From NCBI GenBank assembly GCA_034509925.1, contig CM067527.1:7874501-7938500 (forward strand): a stretch of 64,000 bases of DNA, read 5' to 3'. A program made the position numbers and the translations under genes. This stretch comes from Hirudinaria manillensis. Its lineage: Eukaryota > Annelida > Clitellata > Hirudinida > Hirudinidae. This document shows positions 46,637 through 56,666 of this stretch, piece after piece. Positions within the stretch are counted from its first letter, which is position 1. Every line of letters starts with the position of its first letter. Below the pieces are notes generated by a model. That model saw only the letters and a program-made list of their open reading frames with translations, was not told the origin of the DNA and searched no databases.

Positions 46637-47116
46637 GCTGACAATTACGTGCTTCGGTGCGATAGGAATAGTGCGCTGCTCAGATTTCGACCCGTCACGA
46701 GGCTCACTTTGGCAATAATGACGAGTAGAACCGAACTCTCTACTTATATAGATTCTGGCAGCCACCCAATTTGCATATGCTACTGTGCGCTATTGTTTGG
46801 CGCACGCGTGCTATTGTTTAGAGCGCGCCTGCTACAGCCCCGGAGCGCCAGTGTCACGTGATGCGTTTATTTTATTTTTATTAATTACTTAAGCGAATAT
46901 CTATTTTTGAGGATTTATTTTCATCTATTGCGTCCAATAAAACGCGATTTTTTATTTTATTTTATGCCCATCCTAATTTTTTTTTAATTTTACGACTTGC
47001 GAATATCTATTTTTGAGGTTTTATTTACACCTATTTCATCTACTAAAATTCTAAATGCTAATTTTTTTATGCCCTTTCGAATAGGGGCGATTTTTCTTAT
47101 ATCTACGCGAATCGCA

Positions 47117-47425
47117 TCACTGCTTTGCGTCGTACGCGACGATTTTGACTTTGTCGACGTGAGCGACACTGTTATTCTCCCTAAATTCTGCATTCTCGAC
47201 TACCATCGTCCAGACGTTGTCGCAGAATCTATAGCCCTTCATATTGCCTTTGAAAGAAATGCTTTTCTTGGCACCCTTTTCTATGGCTTTGTTCGCGGCC
47301 TTGTCAAACTTTTCGACGATTTTCATGGCCAAATCCGCCGACATCTGACCACTTAGAATCAGTTCGTCGATAGTTTCGACGAGGCTTTTGCACAGAGTCG
47401 TATTTCGATACAATTTCTCACTCAT
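47117..47425 (-). CDS. GTF2A2: TFIIA gamma subunit, array copy 60
   Basis: N-type 3' flank. 797 bp to copy 61. Confidence 0.93.
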   Translation of the reverse strand: MSEKLYRNTTLCKSLVETIDELILSGQMSADLAMKIVEKFDKAANKAIEKGAKKSISFKGNMKGYRFCDNVWTMVVENAEFRENNSVAHVDKVKIVAYDAKQ

Positions 47426-47913
47426 GCTGACAATTACGTGCTTCGGTGCGATAGGAATAGTGCGCTGCTCAGATTTCGACCCGTCACGAGGCTCACTTTG
47501 GCAATAATGACGAGTAGAACCGAACTCTCTACTTATATAGATTCTGGCAGCCACCCAATTTGCATATGCTACTGTGCGCTATTGTTTGGCGCACGCGTGC
47601 TATTGTTTAGAGCGCGCCTGCTACAGCCCCGGAGCGCCAGTGTCACGTGATGCGTTTATTTTATTTTTATTAATTACTTAAGCGAATATCTATTTTTGAG
47701 GATTTATTTTCATCTATTGCGTCCAATAAAACGCGATTTTTTATTTTATTTTATGCCCATCCTAATTTTTTTTTAATTTTACGACTTGCGAATATCTATT
47801 TTTGAGGTTTTATTTACACCTATTTCATCTACTAAAATTCTAAATGTTAATTTTATTTTTATTTTATGCCCTTTCGAATAGGGGCGATTTTTCTTATATC
47901 TACGCGAATCGCA

Positions 47914-48222
47914 TCACTGCTTTGCGTCGTACGCGACGATTTTGACTTTGTCGACGTGAGCGACACTGTTATTCTCCCTAAATTCTGCATTCTCGACTAC
48001 CATCGTCCAGACGTTGTCGCAGAATCTATAGCCCTTCATATTGCCTTTGAAAGAAATGCTTTTCTTGGCACCCTTTTCTATGGCTTTGTTCGCGGCCTTG
48101 TCAAACTTTTCGACGATTTTCATGGCCAAATCCGCCGACATCTGACCACTTAGAATCAGTTCGTCGATAGTTTCGATGAGGCTTTTGCACAGAGTCGTAT
48201 TTCGATACAATTTCTCACTCAT
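47914..48222 (-). CDS. GTF2A2: TFIIA gamma subunit, array copy 61 (outermost whole copy)
   Basis: The only copy with a changed protein: Val16 is Ile. N and L types. TATA box at 48329-48336, octamer and paired AACAAT motifs are intact. The CACGTG box is gone: seven bases are missing around 48438, between two GTG triplets, which fits a deletion through short direct repeats. Divergence at an array end is expected where homogenisation by exchange is weakest. Confidence 0.92.
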   Translation of the reverse strand: MSEKLYRNTTLCKSLIETIDELILSGQMSADLAMKIVEKFDKAANKAIEKGAKKSISFKGNMKGYRFCDNVWTMVVENAEFRENNSVAHVDKVKIVAYDAKQ

Positions 48223-48436
48223 GCTGACAATTACGTGCTTCGGTGCGATAGGAATAGTGCGCTGCTCAGATTTCGACCCGTCACGAGGCTCACTTTGGCA
48301 ATAATGACGAGTAGAACCGAACTCTCTACTTATATAGATTCTGGCAGCCACCCAATTTGCATATGCTACTGTGCGCTATTGTTTGGCGCACGCGTGCTAT
48401 TGTTTAGAGCGCGCCTGCTACAGCCCCGGAGCGCCA

Positions 48437-48736
48437 GTGATGCGTTTATTTTATTTTTATTAATTACTTAAGCGAATATCTATTTTTGAGGATTTATTTT
48501 CATCTATTGCGTCCAATAAAACGCGATTTTTTATTTTATTTTATGCCCATCCTAATTTTGTTTTTAATTTTACGACTTGCGAATATCTATTTTTGAGGTT
48601 TTACTAACACCTATTTCATCTACTTAAATTCTAAATGCTAATTTTTTTATGCCCTTTCGAATAGGGTCGATTTTTCTTACATATAAATAAGCCCTTCATA
48701 TTGCCTTTGAATGAAATGCTTTTAAATTGTACCCTA
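48437..48736 (-). pseudogene. Decayed remnant of one more TFIIA-gamma unit at the array border
   Basis: After copy 61 a normal S-type spacer continues to about 48680. It is then joined, through a short unrelated stretch, to a coding fragment that still reads KSISFKGNMKG in frame on the minus strand (about 48690-48725). About 130 bp holding the stop codon and the C-terminal third are missing. Homology ends near 48736, so the N-terminal half and the promoter are absent too. This is the true right edge of the array. Confidence 0.85.
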
Positions 48737-49657
48737 ATTCTTTTGTACTTCATCATCAATTTAGAGACTTTTTGAAAAAATTAGTTTTAAACAATATCAA
48801 TAACAACAATTTATCTAAAATTTATATGAGAACGATCGATCGACTTTAGACTCTCTCTATTAACAACAGAATGCTGAATCAATGGCCTTCCAGCATTTGT
48901 TGGTTATGGCGCGTAGGGTGGAACTTGTTTTTTATCATCTGCAGCCTCCAGTTTTGTTTAATGTTATTTAAGTTGTAATATTTGTTCATTAATTAATTAC
49001 TAAAAACTTCAGATGAAACATCTACTCCATTTTTTAATTTTTACTGGTAGCTCAATGAAACCTAAGATTTACAAGAGTCAATTAATTAGCACTGGCAGAT
49101 GTGAACCTAAAATGTCTACAAGGGCTTACGTCAATTTTTGTTTTAATTGTGTGTTTATTTATTTATTAACCATATAAAGAAACAAATATATTAACTGCTA
49201 ATAAGTACACTTACAAAATTAGTATAACTTGTGTCTGACTGGCACTGCTTAAACCAGCTATTATTCTTGTGTGTGGATACATACAAGCACATCGCTATAA
49301 ACAAATTGATGCATATTACTGGCAATATATATCTAAACTTGTTTTTTCCCTGAAGGGAACCTTAATCATGTTCCTCAATAAATATACCATGAGACATTTC
49401 GTTATTATTACTATTTCATGGAAAAGCACATTAAGTCATAAAATGTAATCGAATACTATCGATTCCTATCAAAAGCCGGATCAGGTGAATTGAAACCTTT
49501 AAAAGCGTTCGCTCAACTTTTTGTTGTCAATCTCAAAGCACGTGATCATACACACATTAGAACATTAGCAGCAATTATAATTATAAATTATAAGCAGTTC
49601 AAATTATTTTTTCGGATTTTAACTATCTCGATAAAATCAGTGATAAAACATTACGTC
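48737..49657. other. Intergenic region between array and DEG/ENaC gene
   Basis: AT-rich sequence without a recognisable gene or repeat. It should contain the 5' flank of the plus-strand channel gene. The reading frame of that gene stays open upstream of its first ATG to about 49490, but with no ATG. Confidence 0.5.
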
Positions 49658-51184
49658 ATGATTTCTGCTATCAAAGAAGAGTTGAAAAGATTTTGCGAGT
49701 CAACCACAATCAGAGGAGTTTCGCGGATTTTAAAATCAAAAGAAATCTTTTTAAAGGTGATGTGGACAATTTCTGTCATATTTTCTGCTGTTATCCTTGT
49801 GAGCTTCCTTTACTTCATCGTCAATAAATTTTATTCATGGCCTGTGACATCGGAGTTTAAGGAAAATCCTAAATTCAATATTGTCTTTCCCGACGTCACG
49901 CTTTGCAGTTTGAATAGATTCATGAACAACTATCAAGGAAGCTATGCAATAGGAGATTATTTCAAAAATATCGACGAGACAAAAGGTTTTGATGACAACG
50001 CAACTTTGAGATCTTTATTTTATACCTTTCCCTCGTTTATCAGTAACCTACCGAAGGATGGCCTTTTGGAAGAGGACGACTGTCCTCAATTTGTGGCTGA
50101 GTGTATGCTCTACTCATTCAACTGGATGGAAATTCATAACTGCAGTCAGGACTTCATTAGAATGTGGAATCCATATTATTATTCTTGTTACACAATTTCC
50201 TCGAGCAAAATAAACGTTGTAAGCGATCAAATTGTAAGAGGAATGACTTTGATACTCAACAACGGACCTCCAAGTAACGAGCAGATACCACACAGTAATT
50301 CGATAACTTCTTCTCAGGGCAGTGGAGTTAGAATTTCAATTCACAGCCCTGGAACTCTTCCTGATTTAAAACGTGGTTTTGATCTTTCGCCTGGCTCCGA
50401 TAATAGAATAAAAATTGAACAGACGAATATTGAGCGTCTCGATAAACCTTACAATCCCCTCGGTTGCACTACTCGGGAATTCGTGACCAATTCACCGTCG
50501 ACGAAATATTCACAAGACCAATGCATTGAGTTTTGTCTTCAAATGCAGATCTACCAGAAGTGTGGATGCGTTTCTCATTGGTATTCTGCTCCAGGAATGT
50601 TGGACAACATTTCCTTATGCGGAAACACATCGTTTTCTACAGATGAGCGAATATGGGAGAGAGAAATGAACAAAATGCTTTGCGCTTTTAAAGTTACCTT
50701 GAATCAAAGCCACTGCATCAGCAATTGCCAGTTTCCTTGCTTTGAAACAAAATACGATTTGTACGTAGCAAGTTCGGCATGGCCTTCAAAATTCGTTCGA
50801 CTAGCAATTTTTCGAAAATACTTTGAAGGATGCATTGATAAAATTCCAGAAGTTAAAGAAAGATTTGCGGCTTACAATTACCAAAAAAATCTTGGAAATA
50901 ATGGTACCAAATCAATCTTCAATTATTCGTTTTCTGAGCGGAAAGAAATTGGCGAATCGTTGTTGAAAGTGAAACTGATAATTGAGGAAGACTTTCCATA
51001 TTCGCACATTGAGAAACCCTTATACACCTGGGATGTCATGGTGGGTATTGTAGGTGGAATATTGAGCCTATGGTTGGGAATCTCAGCCATGACTGTTTCT
51101 GAACTCATTGAATGTGTTTATTTTATTTGTAAACGTTTTCTAAAATTATTTCTCAATGCCAACGTAACCTCTTCCCAGAAGTAG
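49658..51184 (+). CDS. DEG/ENaC (pickpocket/ASIC-like) sodium channel subunit, single exon
   Basis: The 508-aa product has the full layout of the degenerin/epithelial sodium channel family, trimeric cation channels of the plasma membrane. From the N-terminus it shows the gating motif region (FCESTTIRGVSRI, about 12-24), TM1 (about 35-55), the post-TM1 motif FPDVTLC (77-83) and a large extracellular part with the family's cysteine pattern (YSQDQCIEFC..., CGC, CxxxCxxPC, then WPS). TM2 (about 460-490) contains the selectivity-filter G-x-S as GIS near 474-476. The start is the first ATG in the frame; upstream sense codons lack an ATG. The HG motif is RG here: the Gly needed for gating is kept but the His is replaced. 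A whole DEG/ENaC gene in one exon is unusual beside the multi-exon neighbours. Length is normal for the family. The ligand cannot be told from sequence. Confidence 0.9.
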   Translation: MISAIKEELKRFCESTTIRGVSRILKSKEIFLKVMWTISVIFSAVILVSFLYFIVNKFYSWPVTSEFKENPKFNIVFPDVTLCSLNRFMNNYQGSYAIGDYFKNIDETKGFDDNATLRSLFYTFPSFISNLPKDGLLEEDDCPQFVAECMLYSFNWMEIHNCSQDFIRMWNPYYYSCYTISSSKINVVSDQIVRGMTLILNNGPPSNEQIPHSNSITSSQGSGVRISIHSPGTLPDLKRGFDLSPGSDNRIKIEQTNIERLDKPYNPLGCTTREFVTNSPSTKYSQDQCIEFCLQMQIYQKCGCVSHWYSAPGMLDNISLCGNTSFSTDERIWEREMNKMLCAFKVTLNQSHCISNCQFPCFETKYDLYVASSAWPSKFVRLAIFRKYFEGCIDKIPEVKERFAAYNYQKNLGNNGTKSIFNYSFSERKEIGESLLKVKLIIEEDFPYSHIEKPLYTWDVMVGIVGGILSLWLGISAMTVSELIECVYFICKRFLKLFLNANVTSSQK

Positions 51185-51291
51185 CAGCATTAAAACGGAA
51201 TTCTTTGAAAGAAAACGTTTGGAATTTAAACAAAAATTGACTAGGCATATTATATTTTAATAATTTAATATGTTATTTAACATGTATTCAC

Positions 51292-51297
51292 AATAAA
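51292..51297 (+). terminator. Polyadenylation signal of the DEG/ENaC gene
   Basis: AATAAA about 108 bp after the stop codon of the channel gene. Confidence 0.5.
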
Positions 51298-51341
51298 TAT
51301 TTATTGTCTCTAGCTGTAGTTCCAAAAATAACTGTTAGTAT

Positions 51342-51640
51342 TGTAATAACCCGGGGTCCTCAAACTAATTATGGAAGGTCAGGTTTATTGAAAGTGTTCG
51401 GATGGCTTGGAAGATGTACAATGCTCAAATGTCTAAGTCTTGAAATCTGCTGTTTCTCTAACTCTCGCTCTTCTTTTCGAGATAAGTCTATTTGTCTAGC
51501 TTCATAACCAAAGACTCTGAATAGTAATTAATTAATTAATTATAAAATTATATTGCCACTAAATTAATTAATTACTAAATTCATTAATCAGCAATATAAT
51601 TTTAATTATTCTTCAATTATCCGGATCCAGGGATCCAACA
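51342..51640. mobile_element. Probable solo LTR (fossil)
   Basis: A 299-bp segment beginning TGTAATAACCCGG and ending CCAACA, so with TG...CA ends. It is flanked on both sides by GTAT (51338-51341 and 51641-51644), a 4-bp target duplication typical of Gypsy-type elements. No coding part of a retroelement is seen next to it. Family and age cannot be fixed without a second copy. Confidence 0.45.
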
Positions 51641-51644
51641 GTAT

Positions 51645-52720
51645 TACCATTTGGAAAAGTTGGCTGCAAGTTTGTTAATCAATACGCAGCGAAGTCGATT
51701 ACAATCCATTGAAACATGATTTCAAAGGCAGTCCGAGTGAATCAAACAAATTCAACTTTCGGTTCGCGAACGAAGCTTTTTTGCGATGGAGCTCGAACGA
51801 TATTTTACCTGAGTTGAGCAAATATTCGAAGCACTATATCCTTGTTAAAAATATGCTTTCACACTTTTCACATTTGTTAGTCAGTTTGCGGAGAATACCT
51901 TTCATTTCTGTTTTGAAGTGGGCAAAAGTGACTCTCGGTGGGAGTTCCCTCCACCCCAAGGACCAATTTTGTACGACAGGATAGCGGTGGGAGACGTATT
52001 TCTGCCTTTAAAATCTCACAATTCAACCTTTATATTGAATATTCCCTTACATTTTCTATGGACCTGGCACTCTCATATCAAATTTGACAAAATTACTGGC
52101 AAATATTTACGATACACAGTCACCCTTGCACAACGATGACTCTTATTGTTTGTTAAAATCTTACAATTCAACATGTAAGAATGAATTTCAATGAATGCAG
52201 AAAGCTTTCTTTCATTTTAGTTCTTTTATTTTATTTTAAATTTTTATTATTTATTTTATTCTTTTATTATGTTCTAATTCATTATTTGGTTTCCTGCTTA
52301 GTTCTTACTAAATATCACTGCATTTTTCTGCTGCATCTTTAAAAATAATTCTATGCATCTTTTTTATTCTGCAAATAAAATAAAATCACTGCTTTTTAAA
52401 CACACATTTTGGTATAACTTTCTTTTCACAGATTTTAAATTCTGGATCGTTATTTTGGAATAAAATGCTTCCATAAGACCTAAATGTATATGTAATAGGT
52501 ATGTTTTACATATTTAATATATATGTATACATTGGGCGTCACATTAGACGCACTTTTATTCCCCAATTTATGATTTGAAAAAAAAAACTTAAGTTTATCA
52601 GAACGCTGCTTTGAAGACATTGACCCTTTATTTGGAAAAAGAATACTTTAAATTTTAAGTAAATTATTTTCAATTAATTCTCTGTAAATGCATTCCTCAT
52701 TCATGTCTAATCCTTTCAAG
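51645..52720. other. Intergenic region with no recognised gene
   Basis: AT-rich. Short open frames at 51709-52139 show no domain, no homology I can recognise and no convincing start. The minus-strand lectin gene ends at the right margin. Confidence 0.5.
52627..52632 (-). terminator. Polyadenylation signal of the PAN-FTP gene
   Basis: AATAAA on the minus strand, about 90 bp after the stop codon at 52721-52723. Confidence 0.5.
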
Positions 52721-54244
52721 TCAAATGCTTTCAAAAAGCTGTATTTCACAGAGGCACAAGTAACCATAATTTATCATTTCGAGCGTCGGCTGCTGAATGA
52801 TGACGTATCTTGATGGAGGAACGCCATCTGCTGAACAATTGACTCGAAGCCAAGTTGATGCAGAAATAGGTCCTTTATAAACTCCACACAGGTAATAAGT
52901 GTTTATCACTGGTCTTCTTACAAGCCACGAATCATTTGTGACTCCAACATTAATGTCCTGATATCTAATGTCTATGGGAAATTGTGATATTAATATATTA
53001 AAATTATGTTAAATTAATTTATAAGCCATACCCTCGGACAAATATTAAAGCCAAGTACTGTAAATATTAAAAGCAGGACGGCCGAATGAGTAGCACGGTG
53101 CAACATATGATGGACGTATGTTAATAACGTTACTTAATTTGGAAAATGCTTTGACTACAAATAAAATTGAGAATCTAAGTAACAAAATTCCTTTTAAACT
53201 GAAATACTGTCGCTTAACTTACACTCAGTCGATAAACCTGCCTTTGTTAACACGTAGACGAATTCGAATCTAAACTTTTCAATCAAATCAACCATGAACC
53301 AATTCTCTCCTCCGTTACGTTCGTCGGTCTGGAAACATTCTGCCGTCCACAAGTTAGTTCCGTTTAGACCGTCAACTGCCAACCACGAACCAAGGAGGGT
53401 GGGGCCCAGAGACGCTGTCGTACTCGAACAGGTACGGCGCTGGGCTGCCAAATTTCCATTTGCTAGATAATGCAGGTGTGCGTAAATATTGTGAATATGT
53501 ATAAATATTTAACAAAGACACTTGTAAATATTTTTAAGCGCTGAAATTTGTCCATAGGTATAGAGGACCATGAGAGGAAGCATATTGGTTCGGGCTGTCT
53601 GTTCTCGGTGATTATTTATGCAATACGTAACATTATAGTTATAATTATAGTTATTTTAAGTTTAATATTTGATATGATAAAGATAATAAATTCGTCTAAA
53701 ATTTAAACTGAAATAAAGAATCAAAACTTTGCCTGGAAATCATATTCGAAACAAACGTTAATTGAAAAAAAAAGTATTACCTGCTACTGGTATTGTTGCA
53801 ATCATCTGTAAAAAAAAAACATTAATATCGGTTAATTTTTATGCATTTTTAAAGATTTTATTAAGAATAAAGGTTCATCCCCATTGCAATTTTATTAAAT
53901 TAATTATAAGTAATATAAATAAATCAACCAAAGTAAAATTAATAACTAACGTAATAATTTGTGCAGTTAGGAATATTAAGGATTTTATACGTCAAAAAAT
54001 CAAAGAGCTGACACGACAGCTTAATTTTCAGGTAATTGAAGCCGAGACAGTTTTTCCTTAGTTGACATGTTACTGCACAGCGAATTATGTCTTCCACTTC
54101 CGACTGAACAAAAGATGGAGTATCGAGAGCGCATCCCGATTTGCCGACGCAATCGAGAGTCTTGCGATAAACTGAACCATTCTCCACGTGTTCTGATGCT
54201 TTGAAAGCTACAGACATCAGCAAAAATAATTTGTAGACGATCAT
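52721..54244 (-). CDS. Secreted PAN/apple plus fucolectin-type (FTP) lectin protein, 4 exons
   Basis: Hand-built exons are 54244-53951, 53805-53781, 53462-53223 and 52971-52721, giving 810 nt and 269 aa. All junctions use GT-AG and keep frame (phases 0, 1, 1). Residues 1-16 form a signal peptide. Residues 32-81 have the PAN/apple spacing C56-x3-C60-x5-C66-x11-C78. Residues about 110-268 match the fucolectin-tachylectin-4-pentraxin (FTP, F5/8C-like) fold, with NLAAQ at the start, then AVDG, the WFMVDL core, RYQDINVGV, LCG and the closing LCEIQLFE. Such lectins bind fucose or other glycans outside the cell, often in immunity; sugar preference cannot be told here. Exon 2 is a 25-nt micro-exon between pyrimidine-rich acceptor and GTAATA donor. 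The first exon's donor is a weak GTTAGT; an alternative GTATAA donor 40 bp earlier would bring in a stop codon and was rejected. Convergent with the DEG/ENaC gene. Confidence 0.8.
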
Positions 54245-56630
54245 TTTCAATCACACATTAAAAGGTAATCTTAATCTGCTTTTGTTTTCGATTAGTTTTC
54301 GAAATTTATATTTCCCGAGATTCTTTCTCCTGGTCTCGTTGGTCTGCATCAAATAGCAAAAATAAAAGCTTTTGGAATGTTGTTGCGATGCAAATCCAAA
54401 GTAATTGTTACAATATGACCTGCATCGATGGCTCCACACATATTCAGCATCAAATTCAGTGGCGTATAAAATTTGGTTATTATTATCGTTTTAGTTACGA
54501 ATTCAAAGTAACATTGGAGGTGATGCTTCCATGAACTTAGTTTTTAAAAGTAAAGACATATTCAATCTTTTTGAAAACAAAAACTTGCTTTTTATGAAGT
54601 CAAACTTTTAATGTCCATTGGTTGGATGATTTTTCCATCATAGAATTGATTTGAATAAAATGAAATTCTACAATATTTAAAAAATCTTGTAAAGTATTTT
54701 CTAGGAAAATAAAAAAAAACCATTAATATATTGCACTAATTTAACATTAAACACGTTTTTGTGAACGATTGTTTGCTATCCTTCCCTGGACTTCCCAAAC
54801 TGCAACCAAGAAAGATTTTAATTAGAATATGAGCAGAGGTTATCAAACAATGATTTAATGAAATCGATTCAGTCCAAAAATTGTTTGTCTGTTTCTGTTG
54901 TGACAACGCGTACTAAGCGCGAGTTTCAATTTTATGCATTGTGTTTCTTTTGTTTTTAGGTGGTTTTGGTATGTTTTTGTATGTTTTTGAGTTCGATTGA
55001 GTTGGTATGTATTTCTGGTGCCTTCAAGCTGTTGTTTCCGGAATGTTTATGTTGTACTGTTGTTGTTGTGTGTCTAAGTACAAATTGATTATTGTGGCCT
55101 ACGAGTTGTTGGTTGAAGTACTTGCCCAGAGATATGAAGAGCTGCAGTATCTCGGGTGATTTCCAATAATGCGATCGCAAAATATATAATACAAGATTTA
55201 ATAAACTGAACGAAAATCCAAATGAAGTAAGAAAAATAAAAGGCAAGGAAAACAGATGCAGGATGGAAAAAAAGATTGAAATCATTAATAAATTGACATT
55301 GGCTTGTCTAAAATTTGTCTCTCTTTCGACCGTTATCTGCGAGATATGTTAAATAAAATTATTAAAAGTCTATATCCTTTCTTAATTTATAAAATCACCC
55401 ATGTAGTAATTATTGCAATGCTAAAAATTGTTAAAATCTTAAGAGAAAAGAAATCAAGGAGACAACACAATGTCGTTTTGTGGAATTAATTAAAGCCGGA
55501 ACATCTCAGTCCAATGATGGCCACGTATTCTCATTCCAAAATGAATGATGGAAGGTTTGAAAAACGTCACCTCCTTCGTTGCCTTAGAAACCAAGATTCC
55601 TTTGAAAAGCGAGTCCATCCCCTGATTTTGACATTTTTGCTGTGAAACATGCGAATATATTACTTTTATTACGCTATAATTACATAATTACGCACCACTT
55701 CTTACAGAATCATCTCGTTGAAATCTGTAAATCTCAAAAAAATAATATTTATCTTAATATTAAAGACACGCAACAATTGCGGATTTTAGGGGAAAACAAT
55801 AACTTTTTCTGTTGTCAAGGTATTTCTAAACATAAAACAAAATTGACTCGAAACGATAAATTGTAAAAGAAAAATAAACTAATTTCGTTGCTAACCTTGG
55901 TATCGAGCAGGACTTTTACTATTGTTAAAATTCGCAAAGCGCTACTTTGTCAGACTTTAGAAAATCATCGAATTCTTTTCTTTTTTTTAAATGTTGTCAT
56001 TGGTGTTCATCATGTGTAAGGTTTCGTATTGTATTACTTTGTAGTCATTTGAATTGATATGACTTTCTGCTGTCGGAACTTGGTGCAACCCGATATGATA
56101 GGAAGGCGTTTATGTTTGGGCGAGTACTAAGAAGCATTGGGGTTATAAGGTGCGCTTTGTTCGCGTTTAAAAATATTTTGACAGCTGAAATATAATTTTT
56201 GAGAAATTAAATTTAATGGAAAGGCATAATTTAGCTCCGATCCATCAATGATAAGGAATTAGAGGCATCGTATAATTCGTTTTCTTACGTGTGGTTATAT
56301 TATAATTAAAAATATGCTCCATTTTGTACCCATTTTGTTCTTTTGTAGAAGTGATAGATTGGCAAATTTTGATATCTACCAATGAGTTCCAAAAGGCAAT
56401 GAACGCTTTGAGGGGGAGTTTGATCTGTAGATTGACTCTAAACATATTTTAAAACTTTTTTAATATTTTATCGCTTACCATCGCAATTCAGTTTCATCTT
56501 TTGATCACATTACTGAATCAAAGGCTAACGTCAATATCAATAATAATTGGATTTGTTGAAAATAAGGAGAAAATATAGCATTAAAACTGGCAATTTAATA
56601 ATAATAATAATAATAATTACTAAATGAATT
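54245..56630. other. Intergenic region with no recognised gene
   Basis: About 2.4 kb. The left end should hold the promoter of the PAN-FTP gene. A 109-codon ATG-started minus-strand frame at 54956-55285 has a hydrophobic start but low-complexity, unfamiliar sequence. A cluster of RFX-, CRE- and CCAAT-like sites lies at 55512-55591. Nothing else can be supported. Confidence 0.45.
55512..55591 (-). promoter_or_regulatory. Possible RFX X-box, CRE half-site and CCAAT box cluster
   Basis: GTTGCCTTAGAAAC (55578-55591) fits the RFX X-box pattern RYYNYY-N2-RRNRAC. GTGACGT (minus strand, 55564-55570) is a CRE half-site, and ATTGG (CCAAT, near 55512) follows. On the minus strand the order is X-box, CRE, CCAAT. 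No transcript is visible to attach it to, so it may be chance. Confidence 0.2.
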
Positions 56631-56636
56631 TTTATT
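56631..56636 (-). terminator. Polyadenylation signal of the GALNT gene
   Basis: AATAAA on the minus strand about 31 bp after the stop codon at 56667-56669. Confidence 0.5.
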
Positions 56637-56666
56637 CTATGTTTTTCAAACAGAGACAGCTGTTTC

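Larger units (their letters stand above)
1..48436 (-). repeat. Tandem array of TFIIA-gamma gene units (about 789 bp period)
   Basis: Head-to-tail repeat with a start-to-start spacing of 783-798 bp (mean about 789), all genes on the minus strand. It holds 61 whole units plus a partial one at the left edge, so the array continues outside the window. A block of about 530 bp (coding region plus promoter) is almost invariant, and length differences sit in the AT-rich 3' flank. Variant codes used below, read in mRNA sense: N = 3' flank with GTGTAAATAAAACC (contains AATAAA); S = GTGTTAGTAAAACC (that AATAAA lost); L = extra AT-rich stretch giving AATAAA directly after the 3' hairpin; T = a C-to-T change (plus strand) between octamer and TATA box. 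S is concentrated in copies 10-22 and 46-59, N in copies 2-9 and 23-45, and T in copies 0, 10-14, 17, 18, 20 and 21. This block pattern suggests local unequal exchange or gene conversion. Confidence 0.98.

Noticed and set aside
1-48436. Array read as rDNA, 5S, histone cluster or CRISPR
   Set aside because: No rRNA or histone sequence is present, and units are far longer than CRISPR repeats and carry a recognisable protein gene.
1-48436. Array as an assembly artefact of one duplicated unit
   Set aside because: Units differ by many small, ordered variants and form blocks, which a simple copy error would not produce; read depth would still be the decisive test.
51709-52139. Two overlapping plus-strand frames
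   Set aside because: Short, no recognisable domain, no supported start or splice context.
53762-54061. Plus-strand frame of 99 codons
   Set aside because: Antisense to exons 1-2 of the PAN-FTP gene and lysine/isoleucine-rich from AT composition.
54956-55285. 109-codon minus-strand frame starting with ATG
   Set aside because: Hydrophobic then low-complexity sequence with no family likeness or clear promoter; could be chance.
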